DNA from: Aedes albopictus
Taxonomy: Eukaryota; Arthropoda; Insecta; Diptera; Culicidae
Assembly (NCBI RefSeq): GCF_035046485.1
Contig: NC_085138.1
Location: forward strand, 61,496,580-61,560,579
Reading direction: 5' to 3'
Length of the DNA: 64,000 nucleotides
Below, piece after piece: positions 1 through 10,900 of this stretch. Numbering within the stretch: position 1 is the first letter of the stretch; every line of letters starts with the position of its first letter. The position numbers and the translations under genes are program-made. Under the pieces are notes generated by a model. The model had not been told where the DNA came from and did no database searches. It worked only from the letters and a program-made list of their open reading frames with translations.

Positions 1-598
1 TCCTGTTGAGCGGCTTTCATTTTATCCGGAGGTAAACGTCGGGCTTTACTAGCCACTGGCGGCCCTTTCGTCACTATGTGGTGCGTGACATTGTGACTTA
101 CCTCCATACGCATCGTGGAAGGGCGAGTTAATTCCGGAAACTCCTCCAACAACTTTCGGAAAGGATGATGATAATCAACGGTTGTTACGCCAAACACAGC
201 TGGAGAAACCATTCCACCTGTTGTTGTCAGCTTCGTAGTTTGGTCGATAATGCGCCTATTTTTGAGGTCAACAGCCAATCCAAAAAACGACAGAAAATCC
301 GCTCCGATAATCGCAGTTGAGACGTCAGCCACCAGGAAACTCCAGGAAAATCTTCGACGTAATCCGAGATCAACGTACAAAAAACGGGATTCGTAAGTCT
401 TGATGCTCGTGTTGTTGGCTGCATGAAGTACGAAATTGCTTGGGGGATTCTGTTTATCCTTCAGCGAGGCTGGCACAATCGACACATCCGATCCCGTGTC
501 GATCAAAAAGCGAATGTTGTTGGTGTCGTCACGAATTAGCAAACGGCGGCTTTGATTAGCACCCACCCCTGCCGTACGAGATGGGCAGTTTGCTAGTT
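1..598 (-). CDS. Ty3/gypsy-type pol, N-terminal part (retropepsin, start of RT region), cut by window edge
   Basis: The minus strand encodes an aspartic protease and the beginning of the polymerase of an LTR retrotransposon. The frame is open from the gag-pol junction to the window edge. It shows the retropepsin active site FLIDTGSDVSIVP, the second conserved strand AIIGADFL, and then KARRLPPDKMKAA, the linker that normally precedes the reverse transcriptase fingers. The protease processes the Gag-Pol polyprotein in virus-like particles. There is no start codon of its own: it lies in the -1 frame relative to gag and would be reached by frameshifting at 596-602. RT, RNase H and integrase would lie to the left of the window. 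Family assignment comes from motif reading; the clade within Ty3/gypsy (Mag-like?) is a guess. Confidence 0.85.
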
Positions 599-1408
599 TT
601 TTGAAAATTGCTGGAATCCGCAAGGCGAACGACACTGACGTGCTCGGTTGCCATACTTTCGATGGTACCAACATGTTTCCGTTTGGTCTGATGAACGGCG
701 GGCGCGCGAACTGGAACGACTCCGGCCTCTTCCGGTTGACTTCAGCTTACGAATTTCGGCGGTAAGATAAGCAATCTGCTAATTTAATTCCTCCTGGCCC
801 GGGACTGCTGCTGCTGTTGGCGGCGCCGGTACAGTCGCCGCTGCTACGTGGGAAAACGTTGAGTCCAACATTTTGTCGGCCATCTCCGCCAGCTTGGAAA
901 GAGTACCATCATGAATCGCGAGCACAGATCGAACATTTGGCGGAAGCCTTTGGATGAACAACATTTTCATAAGATTGTCATCAACTCGCAAGCCGGCCGC
1001 CAGGTCCTGCATTTTCGCAAGTAAATGCGTTGGCTTCATGTCTCCCAGATCGCAGGAATTGAGCAATTTTTCCATCTTCGCTTGAGGTGACATTTCGAAG
1101 CGCCGCAGAAGTCTTTCCTTGATAGCGTCGTACTTGTTCGCTTGCGGCGGGTTTGCCACGAGATCGGAGATGTGACACAAAACTGTTTGGTCCACCTTGG
1201 CGATAATATGATAGAACCTGGTTTCATCTCGGGTCACACCTGCCAGGACGAACTGGGCCTCTGCTTGTGCGAACCACATCGCGGGGTCCGTCTTCCAGAA
1301 GTCCGGCAATTTTACAGCTACGGACGCCGTAGTCGCTGTCGCCGTCGTCGTCTATGCTGTCATTGCTGCCGGCGTCGCCACCGTCGGCGTCGTGCCTTCG
1401 GACGTCAT
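593..1408 (-). pseudogene. Ty3/gypsy-type gag with two in-frame amber codons
   Basis: Gag of the same element, on the minus strand. The likely ATG is at 1406-1408 (MTSEGTTPTV). The frame then hits TAG at 1352-1354, continues through KLPDFWKTDPAMWFAQAEA (the conserved N-terminal Gag motif of many arthropod gypsy elements), hits TAG again at 779-781, and continues to a basic, zinc-knuckle-like end (CWYHRKYG...RQCRSPC) that stops at 593-595. Apart from the two TAGs the frame is continuous, so each may be a single C-to-T change from CAG. Gag would form the particle and bind RNA. Function is unlikely unless the stops are read through. Confidence 0.75.
596..602 (-). promoter_or_regulatory. Probable -1 ribosomal frameshift site A AAA AAC at gag-pol junction
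   Basis: Read on the minus strand in the gag frame, the last codons are TCA AAA AAC TAG. This places the heptamer A AAA AAC exactly in the X XXY YYZ register directly before the gag stop. A slip of one base backwards continues as AAA CTA GCA AAC TGC into the protease frame. The frame relation is seen in the sequence; frameshifting activity is inferred from the classic retroviral motif. No downstream pseudoknot was modelled. Confidence 0.65.
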
Positions 1409-1531
1409 GGTTTGCACAGCGCGAAAGAAAGAATCAAGATGGCGATTTTTCTTCTGTCCGAATGCCGATTCGATTTGGTCCGTTTTACCGCAAAACACGC
1501 GAGGAAATTCAGAATTTCCGACTTTCGATTG

Positions 1532-1549
1532 TACGCTCGGGGTCACCAA
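1532..1549 (-). other. Primer binding site of the Ty3/gypsy element
   Basis: One base after the 5' LTR the minus strand reads TGGTGACCCCGAGCGTAC. This has the TGG start (complement of tRNA 3' CCA) and matches the TGGTGACCCCGA type of primer site used by many insect gypsy/Mag-like elements. The tRNA identity was not tested. Confidence 0.6.
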
Positions 1550-1735
1550 TGTGGTGGACAATTACGGCGGAGTAGATTTAGACAGGATAACGATAATATT
1601 TCAGTCGAAATTCGGGCACGGGAAAACAAACAACTCGACGCGTGTACTCTCGAAACAATTCTGTTTTATTCTCTTCTTTATTGCTCTCCACCACTCTCAC
1701 ACAGTCGTATACACGAAGGGTAGGTCGTCACCACA
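1550..1735 (-). repeat. 5' LTR (186 bp) of the Ty3/gypsy element
   Basis: On the minus strand the segment begins TGTGGTGACGACC and ends TGTCCACCACA, so it has TG...CA termini with a short inverted end. It contains two AATAAA signals and is followed directly by the primer site. The partner LTR lies outside the window, so the target duplication cannot be checked. Confidence 0.7.
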
Positions 1736-1741
1736 TTACCT

Positions 1742-3300
1742 TTGGCGGAAATTTTTTTGGCTAATCCTTTGGAAATCCTTTTAGCCATTTTTATTGGATT
1801 TGATCCTAAAATTCCTATAAGATTATTTTTGGGGTTTTCTTGGACAATTTTTTTGAAAACTCATTCGGAAATTTCAGCAATTTCTTTGGAAGTTTCATCG
1901 GCAGTCCTTTTGCTAATACACCTGACAATTACTTTTATAATTCTTTCAATAGTTCCTTTTGAAATTCATTCGGCAGGTATTTTGAAAATTCCTTAGTTAA
2001 TTAGTAAATTGAGGCGGTAGTTTCAGAAAATTTCTCCGTGATTTCCTTAGAAAATTCCTTTGGTAATTACCCTGACAATTTCATTTCATAATTCCTTACG
2101 GAATTCCTTCTATTGTTACTTTTGAGATTCTATGAGATACACTCACAAATCACACCAGTGGAATTTTTGTTTTTTCATTTGTCACTGTTCTTGGGCGAAT
2201 TTCTGTGAGAATTCTTGAAAAAAAATCTTACACTTTCTTTATTCCTGAAGGGAAATTGGGAGGAATTCCTTTAGAATTTTGAATAAATTCTTTGTAGAAT
2301 TCCTAAAGCAATCTCTGGAAGAAGCCCAAAAGTAATCCTCTGTAGAGCTCTTGGAGAAATTATTGAATAAATTAAGCAAAGAATGCTTTATCCAATTGAT
2401 GAAACCTTCACAGAGGTTCCTAACATGATCTTTGAAGAAATTCCGAAAGATTTTTTTGAAGAAATATTTAAGAAATTCTTGGAAAAAAGCCCGTATCAAT
2501 TTTTGAAGCGACTCTAAATCCTGAAGAAATGCTTGACTGAGATGCTTGATGACAACTAAGAATGATGATTCAAAAGGTTTTTCGAAAGAATTTCTAAGGA
2601 GTCTGATCAAATGTCGCTATGGAAATTTTCAGAAGTTCTTAGAAGAATGCCAACAAAAATTCCTGAAGAAATCCTTGGGAAACTCCTAGAGTAGATGGAT
2701 ATTAAAGAATCCGTTTGAAGAAATCCAGAAGGATTTCTCGAAAGAGTTCTTACAGAAGTTCCTCTAAGAATTTTCTTAGAGGAACTTTTGAAGGATCTTT
2801 GGAGGATTTTTTAAAATGATTATCCATGAATTCTTTTGAAATTTTTTGAAGGATTTCTAGGATGAAACTTTTTAGAAAATTTAAAAAAAAAACTCTGAAA
2901 AGTCCTTGCAGAAATTTTCCAAGGATGTTTTTTTTTTCAAAAAACGTTGCAGTAATTTTTGAAAGAATCCTTGGAGGAATTTCAAAAGGAGTCCTTGGAA
3001 GAAATTCTTAAGAAATCTTCAAAGTATCGCCAAGATGAGATGGATGCTTGAGGAAAAGCCAAGATAAATTCTTAGATAAATCAATGGAGTAATGCTTTAC
3101 TTCTGTGGAAAAATCCTTTAGGGGATATTTGGAGGATCTCCTGAAAGAAACTATGGAGGAATGTTTGAAGAAATTCAAGAAGGACTTCTCTTCCTCTGAT
3201 GTAATTTCTTGGAAAAATATCTGGTACAGAAAAATCATTGGAGTATTTGTTGTAGTGATTTTTTTCTAGAATTTTTAAATTTTCTGAAATTAAGATAAAC
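1742..3300. repeat. Degenerate GGAATTCC satellite, block A (left part)
   Basis: AT-rich sequence with recurrent GAATTCCT / TTGAAGAAATTC motifs spaced at about 12 bp. It is much more diverged than the later blocks, and no single orientation is clear. No gene is supported; the short open frames here are products of the repeat. It continues, after a retrotransposon copy at 3317-4039, to about 4420. Confidence 0.55.
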
Positions 3301-3316
3301 AAATATTTCGAGAAAT
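3301..3316. repeat. Left target-site duplication (16 bp) of LINE ORF1 copy
   Basis: AAATATTTCGAGAAAT is found here and again at 4040-4055 after the poly(A) tail of the inserted copy. Confidence 0.8.
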
Positions 3317-3958
3317 GAACACCTTCGCAAATATGGAACCGTTCTTTCCATTTCCAGGGAAAGGTGGAAACACTATTTTCCTGGGCTCTACAACGGGGTT
3401 CGAGTAGTGAGAATTCAACTCACTCATCCAATCCCGTCGTATGTGACCATCGGCGATGACGTCACGATGGTCACGTATCCGAGTCAACCAAAGACGAAAA
3501 AACCTCATCCACGAAACTTTAACATCACACCGCAAGCCAACGCGATAAAGACCGGCAAAACATACGCTCTTGCAGAAGCCGACTTCCCCCCGCTGGATGC
3601 TCCGCAGCCACAACGTTCATCGTTTAAGAACAATGATAGCTCCAAACGAATGCCGAAAAGTACTGGAGGTACAATACCCACACAACCCGAACACGTAGAT
3701 GCTCATAACAACACAGACAATAGCGAGCCTGAATCAACCGACAGTGAATCCGACGAACAAGTGGCAAGCAAGCGACGGCTGTCATCTGATAGGAAAGAGA
3801 ACACTCCAAAACGTAAAATGCGGAACCAGAGTTGCCAGATTGACGGATCAGAGGATAGTGTAGCGAGTGAGGATATCGATATTACGGCAGTTCAATCAAC
3901 CGATTTTTCTCCGGTGCAAACACGGAGTAAGAAAAACAAATTAGGTAAAAATAAATAA
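3317..3958 (+). pseudogene. LINE ORF1 (Gag-like) fragment lacking zinc knuckles
   Basis: About 213 codons stay open, 5'-truncated at the insertion boundary. The start resembles the RNA-binding domain of LINE Gag proteins (HYFPGLYNGVRVVRIQLTHP, then PSYVTIGDDVTMVTY). After YPSQPKT, where relatives usually enter CCHC zinc knuckles, the sequence instead goes straight to KKPHPRNFNITPQ. The knuckles therefore seem to have been deleted or spliced out in frame. The C-terminal part is acidic, then basic (KKNKLGKNK), as in ORF1 tails. Clade not decided (LOA/Jockey-like). Confidence 0.65.
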
Positions 3959-4039
3959 AATTATGTACTGTATGTTAAAATTCAAGAGATGAACCAGCCT
4001 AGGGCTGAAAATCTCTATAATAAAGACATAAAAAAAAAA
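3317..4039 (+). mobile_element. ORF1-only non-LTR retrotransposon copy with poly(A) tail
   Basis: A 723-bp insertion flanked by a 16-bp target duplication. It opens directly in a Gag-like (RRM-type) ORF1 frame at GAA CAC CTT (EHLRKYGTVLSI...YNGVRVVRI), runs to the stop at 3956-3958, and is followed by a short 3' UTR and an A-run ending at 4039. The 3' end holds the motif GATGAACCAGCCTAGGGCTG then ATAATAAAGACAT, which recurs as tiny tail-only insertions at 50476-50527 and about 31530-31556. There is no ORF2. Target-primed reverse transcription by a LINE is the likely mechanism. Confidence 0.8.
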
Positions 4040-4055
4040 AAATATTTCGAGAAAT

Positions 4056-5220
4056 ACTCGATGGAGCCTTTGCAAGAATCTTTTGAAGTACTTTTGAAAA
4101 CATCCTCAGAGACAACACTGTAAGAATACCTAAAAGAGTGTTTAGAGAAATGTTGAATGACATCCTTGCATTAATCACTTGAAAGATTCTTGAAGACAAA
4201 TTATTATTCAAGGAAGATTTTTTCAAAGAAAACGGTAAAGCAATCTTTGAAGGAATTCCTAAAGGATTACTTGATGCAATTCCTAAATAAATTGTTAAAA
4301 AAAAATTCGACATGTTTCTTAGAAAAAAATCTCACGCTCATTGATGGAACTCCGAGATGTATCCTTGCAAAAATCTCCGAAGAAATTCACAAAGGAATAC
4401 TGAAAATAATTTTCAACCTTCCGTCAGTCAGTGGGCCACCACTGCCAGCATCACGCTAATGCTGAGTCAAGAATTTTTTTTAACGTTTTGTACAGAATAC
4501 AACGGCGTGATTATTTAAGAGTTAGAAGAAGAGATTTATCATTATAAAATATGTATAACTGTAATTTTCATGGGGCCCACAAATTTGGTTCCGCGCCGGG
4601 CCCTCAAATCCCTAGCTACGCCACTGATCAGAATGTACGAACACATTCACCCCAAAGGATTCCTGCACAAATTCTCTCAAGGGGTCTTAAAGAAATTCCT
4701 GCAATGCTTCCAGCAGAAATTTCTCCACAGAAATCTATAATATTTTTTTTTGCAAATTAACATCAACGAATTTGAGAGAAATTCTTTGGGGTTTATGCCA
4801 TTGACTTCTTTGAAAAATAATGAGGAACTCCTGCAAGAATCCTTCTTGGAGAAGTCGAAAAGAATCCTTGGAGAAATTCCTTAAGGTTCATCTGAAGGAT
4901 TCGTTGAAGGACTTCATGACATAATCCTTGAAGGACTTTATGAAGGGATCTAAAGAGGTATTCCTGAAGGAATTCGTAAAAAATAATCCTAAAAGGAATT
5001 TTTAAAGAATTCCTTGATAAATATTTAAAGAAATTCCTGAAGAACCAAAATCAATGCTTATAAGAATTCCTGAAGCAACCCATGAAAAAAGTTCTGATGT
5101 AAATCTTAGAGGATTTTTTGTATAAGTCATTGAAGTAACTACATAATCCCGAAGGCAAGGTAAGTGTTTACCTTGTCCGAAGGAATTCTCACAGAAACAC
5201 TTCAAGGAATACTTGGAAAA
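4056..5220. repeat. Degenerate GGAATTCC satellite, block A (right part)
   Basis: Satellite sequence like 1742-3300, broken at about 4420-4655 by a stretch that is not satellite and that contains a transposon terminus at 4613-4628. No coding potential is supported. Confidence 0.5.
4613..4628 (+). mobile_element. Right terminus of a third hAT-like element
   Basis: CCTAGCTACGCCACTG is the reverse complement of CAGTGGCGTAGCTAGG. It closely resembles the terminal repeats of the two satellite-carrying elements at 28250 and 38667 and lies next to a GC-rich subterminal run (GGGCCC, GCGCCGGGCCC), as they do. No matching left end was found in the window; it may lie beyond the LTR element at the left edge. 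The flanking 8 bp would be ATCAGAAT. Confidence 0.5.
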
Positions 5221-6539
5221 AAATACTTAATGAAATCGTTGGATACGTTGATTGCACTTATTTTTCATATGAAAGCAAAAAAAACGACAAACTATTGTTA
5301 ATACGGTTTTTACCTGACATGTGTTCAGATATTACTTTTTATAATTGCGGCCCCTGAATTTCGGCTGCTATCTTAAGCTAAGTCAACAACTACAGTGTAT
5401 CAAACAATGAATTAAAACTGCATCGGCTGTTTTCCTATTCTCCGCATCGACCAATGTGGCGCTAGCTTCTATGCGCGAAAAATCGCTAAAAGTAAATCGC
5501 AAAAATATTGTATGGCGAATAGCATCTAAAGGCAAATTTATCGAGGTGGAATACATTATTCGAAAAAATATTTGGTAGTGGTTGTGCACAATGGTGACTA
5601 CTATTAAGCCTACCAAATATTTTTTCAGTAAATGCTTTCTAGTTCAAGTAATTCAAGTTTAGATGCTTTTCATCATACAAAATAAAATTGATTTACTTCT
5701 GCTGATCAACTGTGGGTGTGTGCCAAGCGGGTAGTCCATTGTCCGTAGAGCAATCTTTTTGTCAAAATAATTTTTTATTCAAATGCTTATAACTTTTTTA
5801 TAAGTCAATCAAAAACGCTGAAATTTTGACCAATCATGAATCATATATTAATGCTCCATTGGTGAAATTTTGAGCGAGATCGAATAAGATTTCTGAAAGT
5901 TTTAGAACTTATAGTAAAACTTATAAGATTTTTGAACACATTTTTAAAACATTTTAACTCTCTATAATGTACTCGATTTAACTTTTTCAATTTTTTTTGT
6001 TACAGCTTAAACCTAAGGCTTTCATATGGAGCTACGTTTGAGGTTTTGAGGTCCTGTATAAAATATTACATTAAGAGAGTTTGAAAAAGTTGAAAACACT
6101 TGGCACTTTTATTGATCAAAATATAATAAATTAACCAAATAATACTCTGAACATATACAGATTTTTCATACTTTTTGTAGTGAATGGTCAAAACAATCGT
6201 CTTTTGATTTGTACTGCAAAAATAGCTGAATAGTGTACCATTACATTGCAATAATTGAAAGAGAAAGTGAACAAAGAGAGCCTCTCAATTGCAGATAGGA
6301 CCTATTGAAATGTTTGGCCTGAATTAATGCTGCAATATGTAAATTGTTTTTAAACTACATGAGGTGTAGTCTCTGCACTTTTGAATGCAGTTAAAACACC
6401 ATTAAACATAATTTCAATTTTCGCCAATTTATTTCAGTTGCAAGGTTGTGTGCATACTTTTTAAAGTGTGCAGTGGTTTGACGTTTGCGGAACAGGTCTT
6501 CTTTGTTCCGCCAGGTTGGATGATTTCTCTGGATAAGAA
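5221..6539. other. AT-rich intergenic stretch, no gene recognised
   Basis: No open frame of interest, no recognisable repeat boundary and no satellite. Short low-complexity T and A runs only. Confidence 0.5.
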
Positions 6540-7702
6540 ATATTACTGTGTATCGTTCTCAAAGTCCTCTGCAAAGTGATCCTTAACCAGATACAGGAGA
6601 AGATTGACGCAACTCTCCGACGGCAGCAAGCAGGTTTCTGTGCCGGATGATCCTGTGTGGACCATATTGTCACGGTCCGTATAATACTGGAGCAAATCAC
6701 TGAATTCCAAGAGTCTCTCTACCTGGTGTTCATTGATTACGAAAAAGCTTTCGACCGTCTCAATCACTTAAACATGTGGGAAGCCCTCAGGCGCAAGAGT
6801 GTCCCTGAGAAAATCATCGGCCTCATTGAAGCACAGTACAGGGCATTTTCGTGCAGAGTACTGCACAACGGTGTTTTGTCCGATCCCATCCGGGTGGTTG
6901 CTGGAGTAGTGAGGGCAAGGATGTATACTATCACCGCTACTGTTCCTCATCGTAATCGACGAGATCCTGGTTGGTGCGATTGACCGTAAACCAAATCGTG
7001 ATTTGCTGTGACATCCTATTACCATGGAGCACCTGAATGACTTTGAATTGATTGATGACGTTGCTCTCTTAGCTCAACGGCGCTCTGATATGCAGAGCAA
7101 GCTCGATGATCTTGCCAATCCCTCTTCAGCGGCAGGTCTTACCATTAGCGTCAACAAAACCAAATCGTTGGTTGTAAACTTGGTCAACCCTTCCAGCTTT
7201 ACGGTAGCTGGGCAATCAGTGGAGATTGTTGAAAGCTTCCAATGTTTTGGTAGTCAAATGGCGGCCGATAGCGGAACCAAGATCGACATAGGTGCACGGA
7301 TCAAGAAGGCGTGGGCTGCTTTTGCGAGTTTAAGAAATGTATGGAAAAACAACCAAATCAGTCGACGCACCAAAACCCGAATTTTCAACTCGAACGTGAA
7401 ATCTGTGCTGCTATACGCCAGTGAAACCTGGTATGTATCAGTGAAGAACACCCAAAGGCTGCGCAGGTCTTCATCAATCGATGCCTGCAGTATATAATTC
7501 GTGCATGGTGGCCTCACAATTGGGTTTCCAACGTGGAGCTCCATCGTCGATGTCATCAAAAGCCGATAGCGACAGAAATTCGGGAGCGATAGTGGAGATG
7601 AGACCGTCACACTCTACGCAGGGGCCTGGCCACAGGTCAAGACGATGGAGATCTGTCATTTCGTTTTCGACCCTCTGCACCACCATGGGTACTCAGGACT
7701 GA
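6540..7702 (+). pseudogene. RTE-like non-LTR retrotransposon ORF2 remnant (RT)
   Basis: A decayed reverse transcriptase on the plus strand, readable in pieces across frames. It begins LCIVLKVLCKVILNQIQEKI, has an internal stop in AGFCAG*SCVDHIV, then motif A LVFIDYEKAFDRLNHL, then a degraded motif C LIDDVALLAQ (the usual ADD has become IDD). The C-terminal part reads KSVLLYASETWY...RLQVFINRCLQYIIRAWW and ends near ELHRRCHQKPIATEIRER and HTLRR. That end is typical of RTE-type LINEs. Several frameshifts and a 3' deletion (about 7600-7650) make it non-functional. It lies tail-to-tail with the ABCG gene. Confidence 0.75.
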
Positions 7703-7813
7703 AACTAACAAACTAACTTAGAATTAATAGTAATCTACTTATACTTTTTTTTTAACTTTTTGAACTTGAACAATATTTTTTTTTTTAATTACACACGTTT
7801 TCTTTGAAGTCTC

Positions 7814-7819
7814 TTTATT
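7814..7819 (-). promoter_or_regulatory. Polyadenylation signal of the ABCG gene
   Basis: AATAAA on the minus strand overlaps the stop codon (TCT TAA TAAAG), so the 3' UTR would be very short. It is the first such signal after the stop. Confidence 0.5.
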
Positions 7820-7990
7820 AAGACTTTGAAGCCCGCTTATGTAAAAATAGCAAAGCTAAACCGTGATACAGGAAATACTGAACAATCAGCGCGATAAAAT
7901 CCAACGGCAAATGCTGGCGGCCGAATGAATACTGTTGAAGAACGTCATCTCCATCGTGTAGACAGGCTCTGTCGGGTATTCCTTCGCAAT
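7818..7990 (-). CDS. ABCG exon 6 (last coding exon)
   Basis: Acceptor AAATTTCAG then ATTGCGAAGG. Encodes (D)CEGIPDRACLHDGDDVLQQ, which is the extracellular Cys loop before the last helix, then LDFIALIVQYFLYHGLALLF and HKRASKS stop. Confidence 0.85.
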
Positions 7991-10900
7991 CTGAAATTTG
8001 ATAGATGCCATGTCAGACTTGGGAGTTTAGTGATTACATACATAGGCTTACCCAAATAATCGATTCCATCCCACTGAGCAACGGAGATGGCTTCGCTAGC
8101 AAACATCATCCACGATATGAAGGGCATCCAGCGAAGCACCTTCGGTATGGTCCTGAAAAAATTACATTCCAATCATTGTTCAGACGAAGGTATTATACAC
8201 CCTATCGATTCGTACCATATCCGAATGAAGATTCCGGACGTTATCATCAGAATGTAATCGAAGGGAACTAGGTAGGACATAGCCATCGGAACGGAGGAGA
8301 ACATTGTGGAGAAAAAGCATCCGCACGCCATGGAGACGTTCATGACCAAGGTACAAGCGGCCACGGTGCAAACAAGTCCTAGTAGAGTAGGTCGAAGATG
8401 TGCCAGGTAGTACACTATCAGGATGAACGTTGTGGACTCAAGCAGGACAAACGGAAGCTGAAATTAAAAAGGAGAATCGGTGCTGATAACTTGACATTCA
8501 TTCATACGTTACTCACCATGGCCACAATCTGGGCGATGTAGAACTGCGCCGTTCCATACAGGTTCGCCTTACGTTCTCGCAGAAACAACGGAAAGGATTC
8601 CGGAAATACCGACAAAACGGCATACATCGGCAGAAAGGTATTCTCCGAAACGATTAGAAAGATAATTCCCTGCACGGCTTGAGCTCCGCTTTGGCTCAGG
8701 TCAATTGTGCTGGAAAAGCACAGTCCTACCAAAATGGCGATAACCTAGGAATACGAAAGTAATTGGGATGATTCCTTTGATTTCTGCATTGGAGTGCTAG
8801 ATTTTACAAGCCTTTGTGCCAGTTTCATGTACTGCAGTTGTGGATTTCGATGAGAACAGAGAAAGTTCCTTCTGATCAAACAATTCAACGTGTAGAACCA
8901 GTTGTTTCGCAGATGAGATTCGCTCGTTTCAAATGATGATCTGTAGCCATATTCCGACAACAGAATTTCGGAGCTTATGAGCAACTTCTGTTGATGGTAG
9001 ACGTCGCTGCGTTCATATTGGTCGCATATCGATTCGGGTCGCACTCGATTTGAAGTATTCCTACAACTCGAAAGGCAGCCGATGAAGTACTCAGCAGTTG
9101 TGCAATGCTCTGGCCGAACCACCCCCAATCGATCGAAGAACCGTATCGCTTCATGGGGCCTTCCCATGAATGCTGTCCGCCCGTTCGAGAGCAGGATCAC
9201 GCTGTCGAACATGTAGAACAATTCGTCCGACGGTTGATGGATAGTGCACATGACCGATGTTCCGGATCGTGTCAATCTTCGCATCATCTGCACCACTTGG
9301 CTAGCGTTGTACGAATCCAGTCCGGTTGTAGGTTCGTCACAGAACAGTATCTTCGGATGGGAAAGCAATTCTACTGCGAAGGCAAGACGCTTTCTTTCGC
9401 CACCGGAGATGGTCTTTCGTACGCCGACTTGGCCGATTCGGGTGTGGTAGGATTGCAGTAGGTTTGTTTGAATTAACAGGTCGTTAATCAAAACGTGTTT
9501 CCGGTGAGTAGACATCGAGGGTCCCAGTTTTAGATTGGCCATGAGGTGCATATGCTCGCCAACTGTTAGCTCCCCGCCGAATAGCTCATCTTGGTAGATG
9601 ATTCCGCTGATGTTGTACATGTAGGGACCGGTTCTGTTGCCGTTAAGTCGAATTTCGCCTGTTGTGGTGATGTCCGCTGGAATGGAAGGAGCATTGAGTA
9701 ATTTATTGTTATTTTTACTTTATCGGAAATAGGTTTGGCTTTGCAGTCTTGTTTTGTTGGAACAAACTATTTAATTTTGTCCGACTTTTCGACACCGGGT
9801 TCAGTGTCTTCTTCATGGAAAAATTACTTTGTTTTCCCTGAAGAAGACACCGAACCCGGTGTTGAAACGTCGGCCAAAATTAAATAGTTTGTTCCAATAA
9901 AACAAGACTGCAAAGCGGAACCTATTTCCAAACTTGAATCACAGTCGAACCAACTGTAGTATTCCAATAATACATCTGGTTTCGGTGGTAATCTGAACAA
10001 TAATGACGTTTATTCCCTCTTCTCTAGTTATACACATTTCACAGCCTACTACATCTCTCCTTATCTTTAATGAAGAATTAATTAGTACATTAATCATAAA
10101 CTAAAGGCTAGACGTTTGATTTTATCATCACAAGATGTCTGACTTGTTTACTTTTGGATATTGTTTGCTCCTTCAACTACTGTTAATGTTCCTGTTCCTT
10201 TTGATTCCTTTGTGGTCAATCACAGATGATCTTCCTGTCATTAAATGCATGGATGAATAATTCATTCTTCTGAATCTGTTGGGGAAGAAGTTTTAGTAAA
10301 TAGGACACAATAACATTATATATCAATTGTTTGCTTGTGCAATATACTTATCCATGGTTGTTTTTCTTCTCGCCCTTATAAAAGTAAACAATGTAAAATA
10401 GAATATGATTAGTATTATTTGTCATTTTTCACAATGCTTCTTCGGATTTTCTCCGTGACATGTATGTTTTACTGTCACATGTATTTTAAAAGCAATGCAT
10501 AGTAATTCTAACATCACGTATCATATCATTATGGTACTGATTCAACATTTAGCTTGACTAGCCAATCTTTTAAATTTTCATATACATATATTTTTTTTTA
10601 ATTTTATGAAACGGATTTGATTTGTTTAATGCTGTGGTTTTATTCTATTGGTTTTATTCCTGCGGTTCTTTCCTGAACCGGACCGAATATTCCACGATCT
10701 CGTTTCATTCTTGTTACAGAAATGGACCAGGATTATTCCTCTTCATTTCATATCATAGTAGACCGGAATCGGTTTTCCTTTTACTATCTTAACCCAGGAG
10801 CGGACCGGACGATCTGTTTTATTCCTTCATTCCATACTAGGAATGGACCGAATTTCCACAATCTCCCTTCGTTCCTTTTACAGAAACGGACCGAGATTTT

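Noticed and set aside
9105..9461. 118-codon plus-strand frame
   Set aside because: Antisense shadow of ABCG exon 2.
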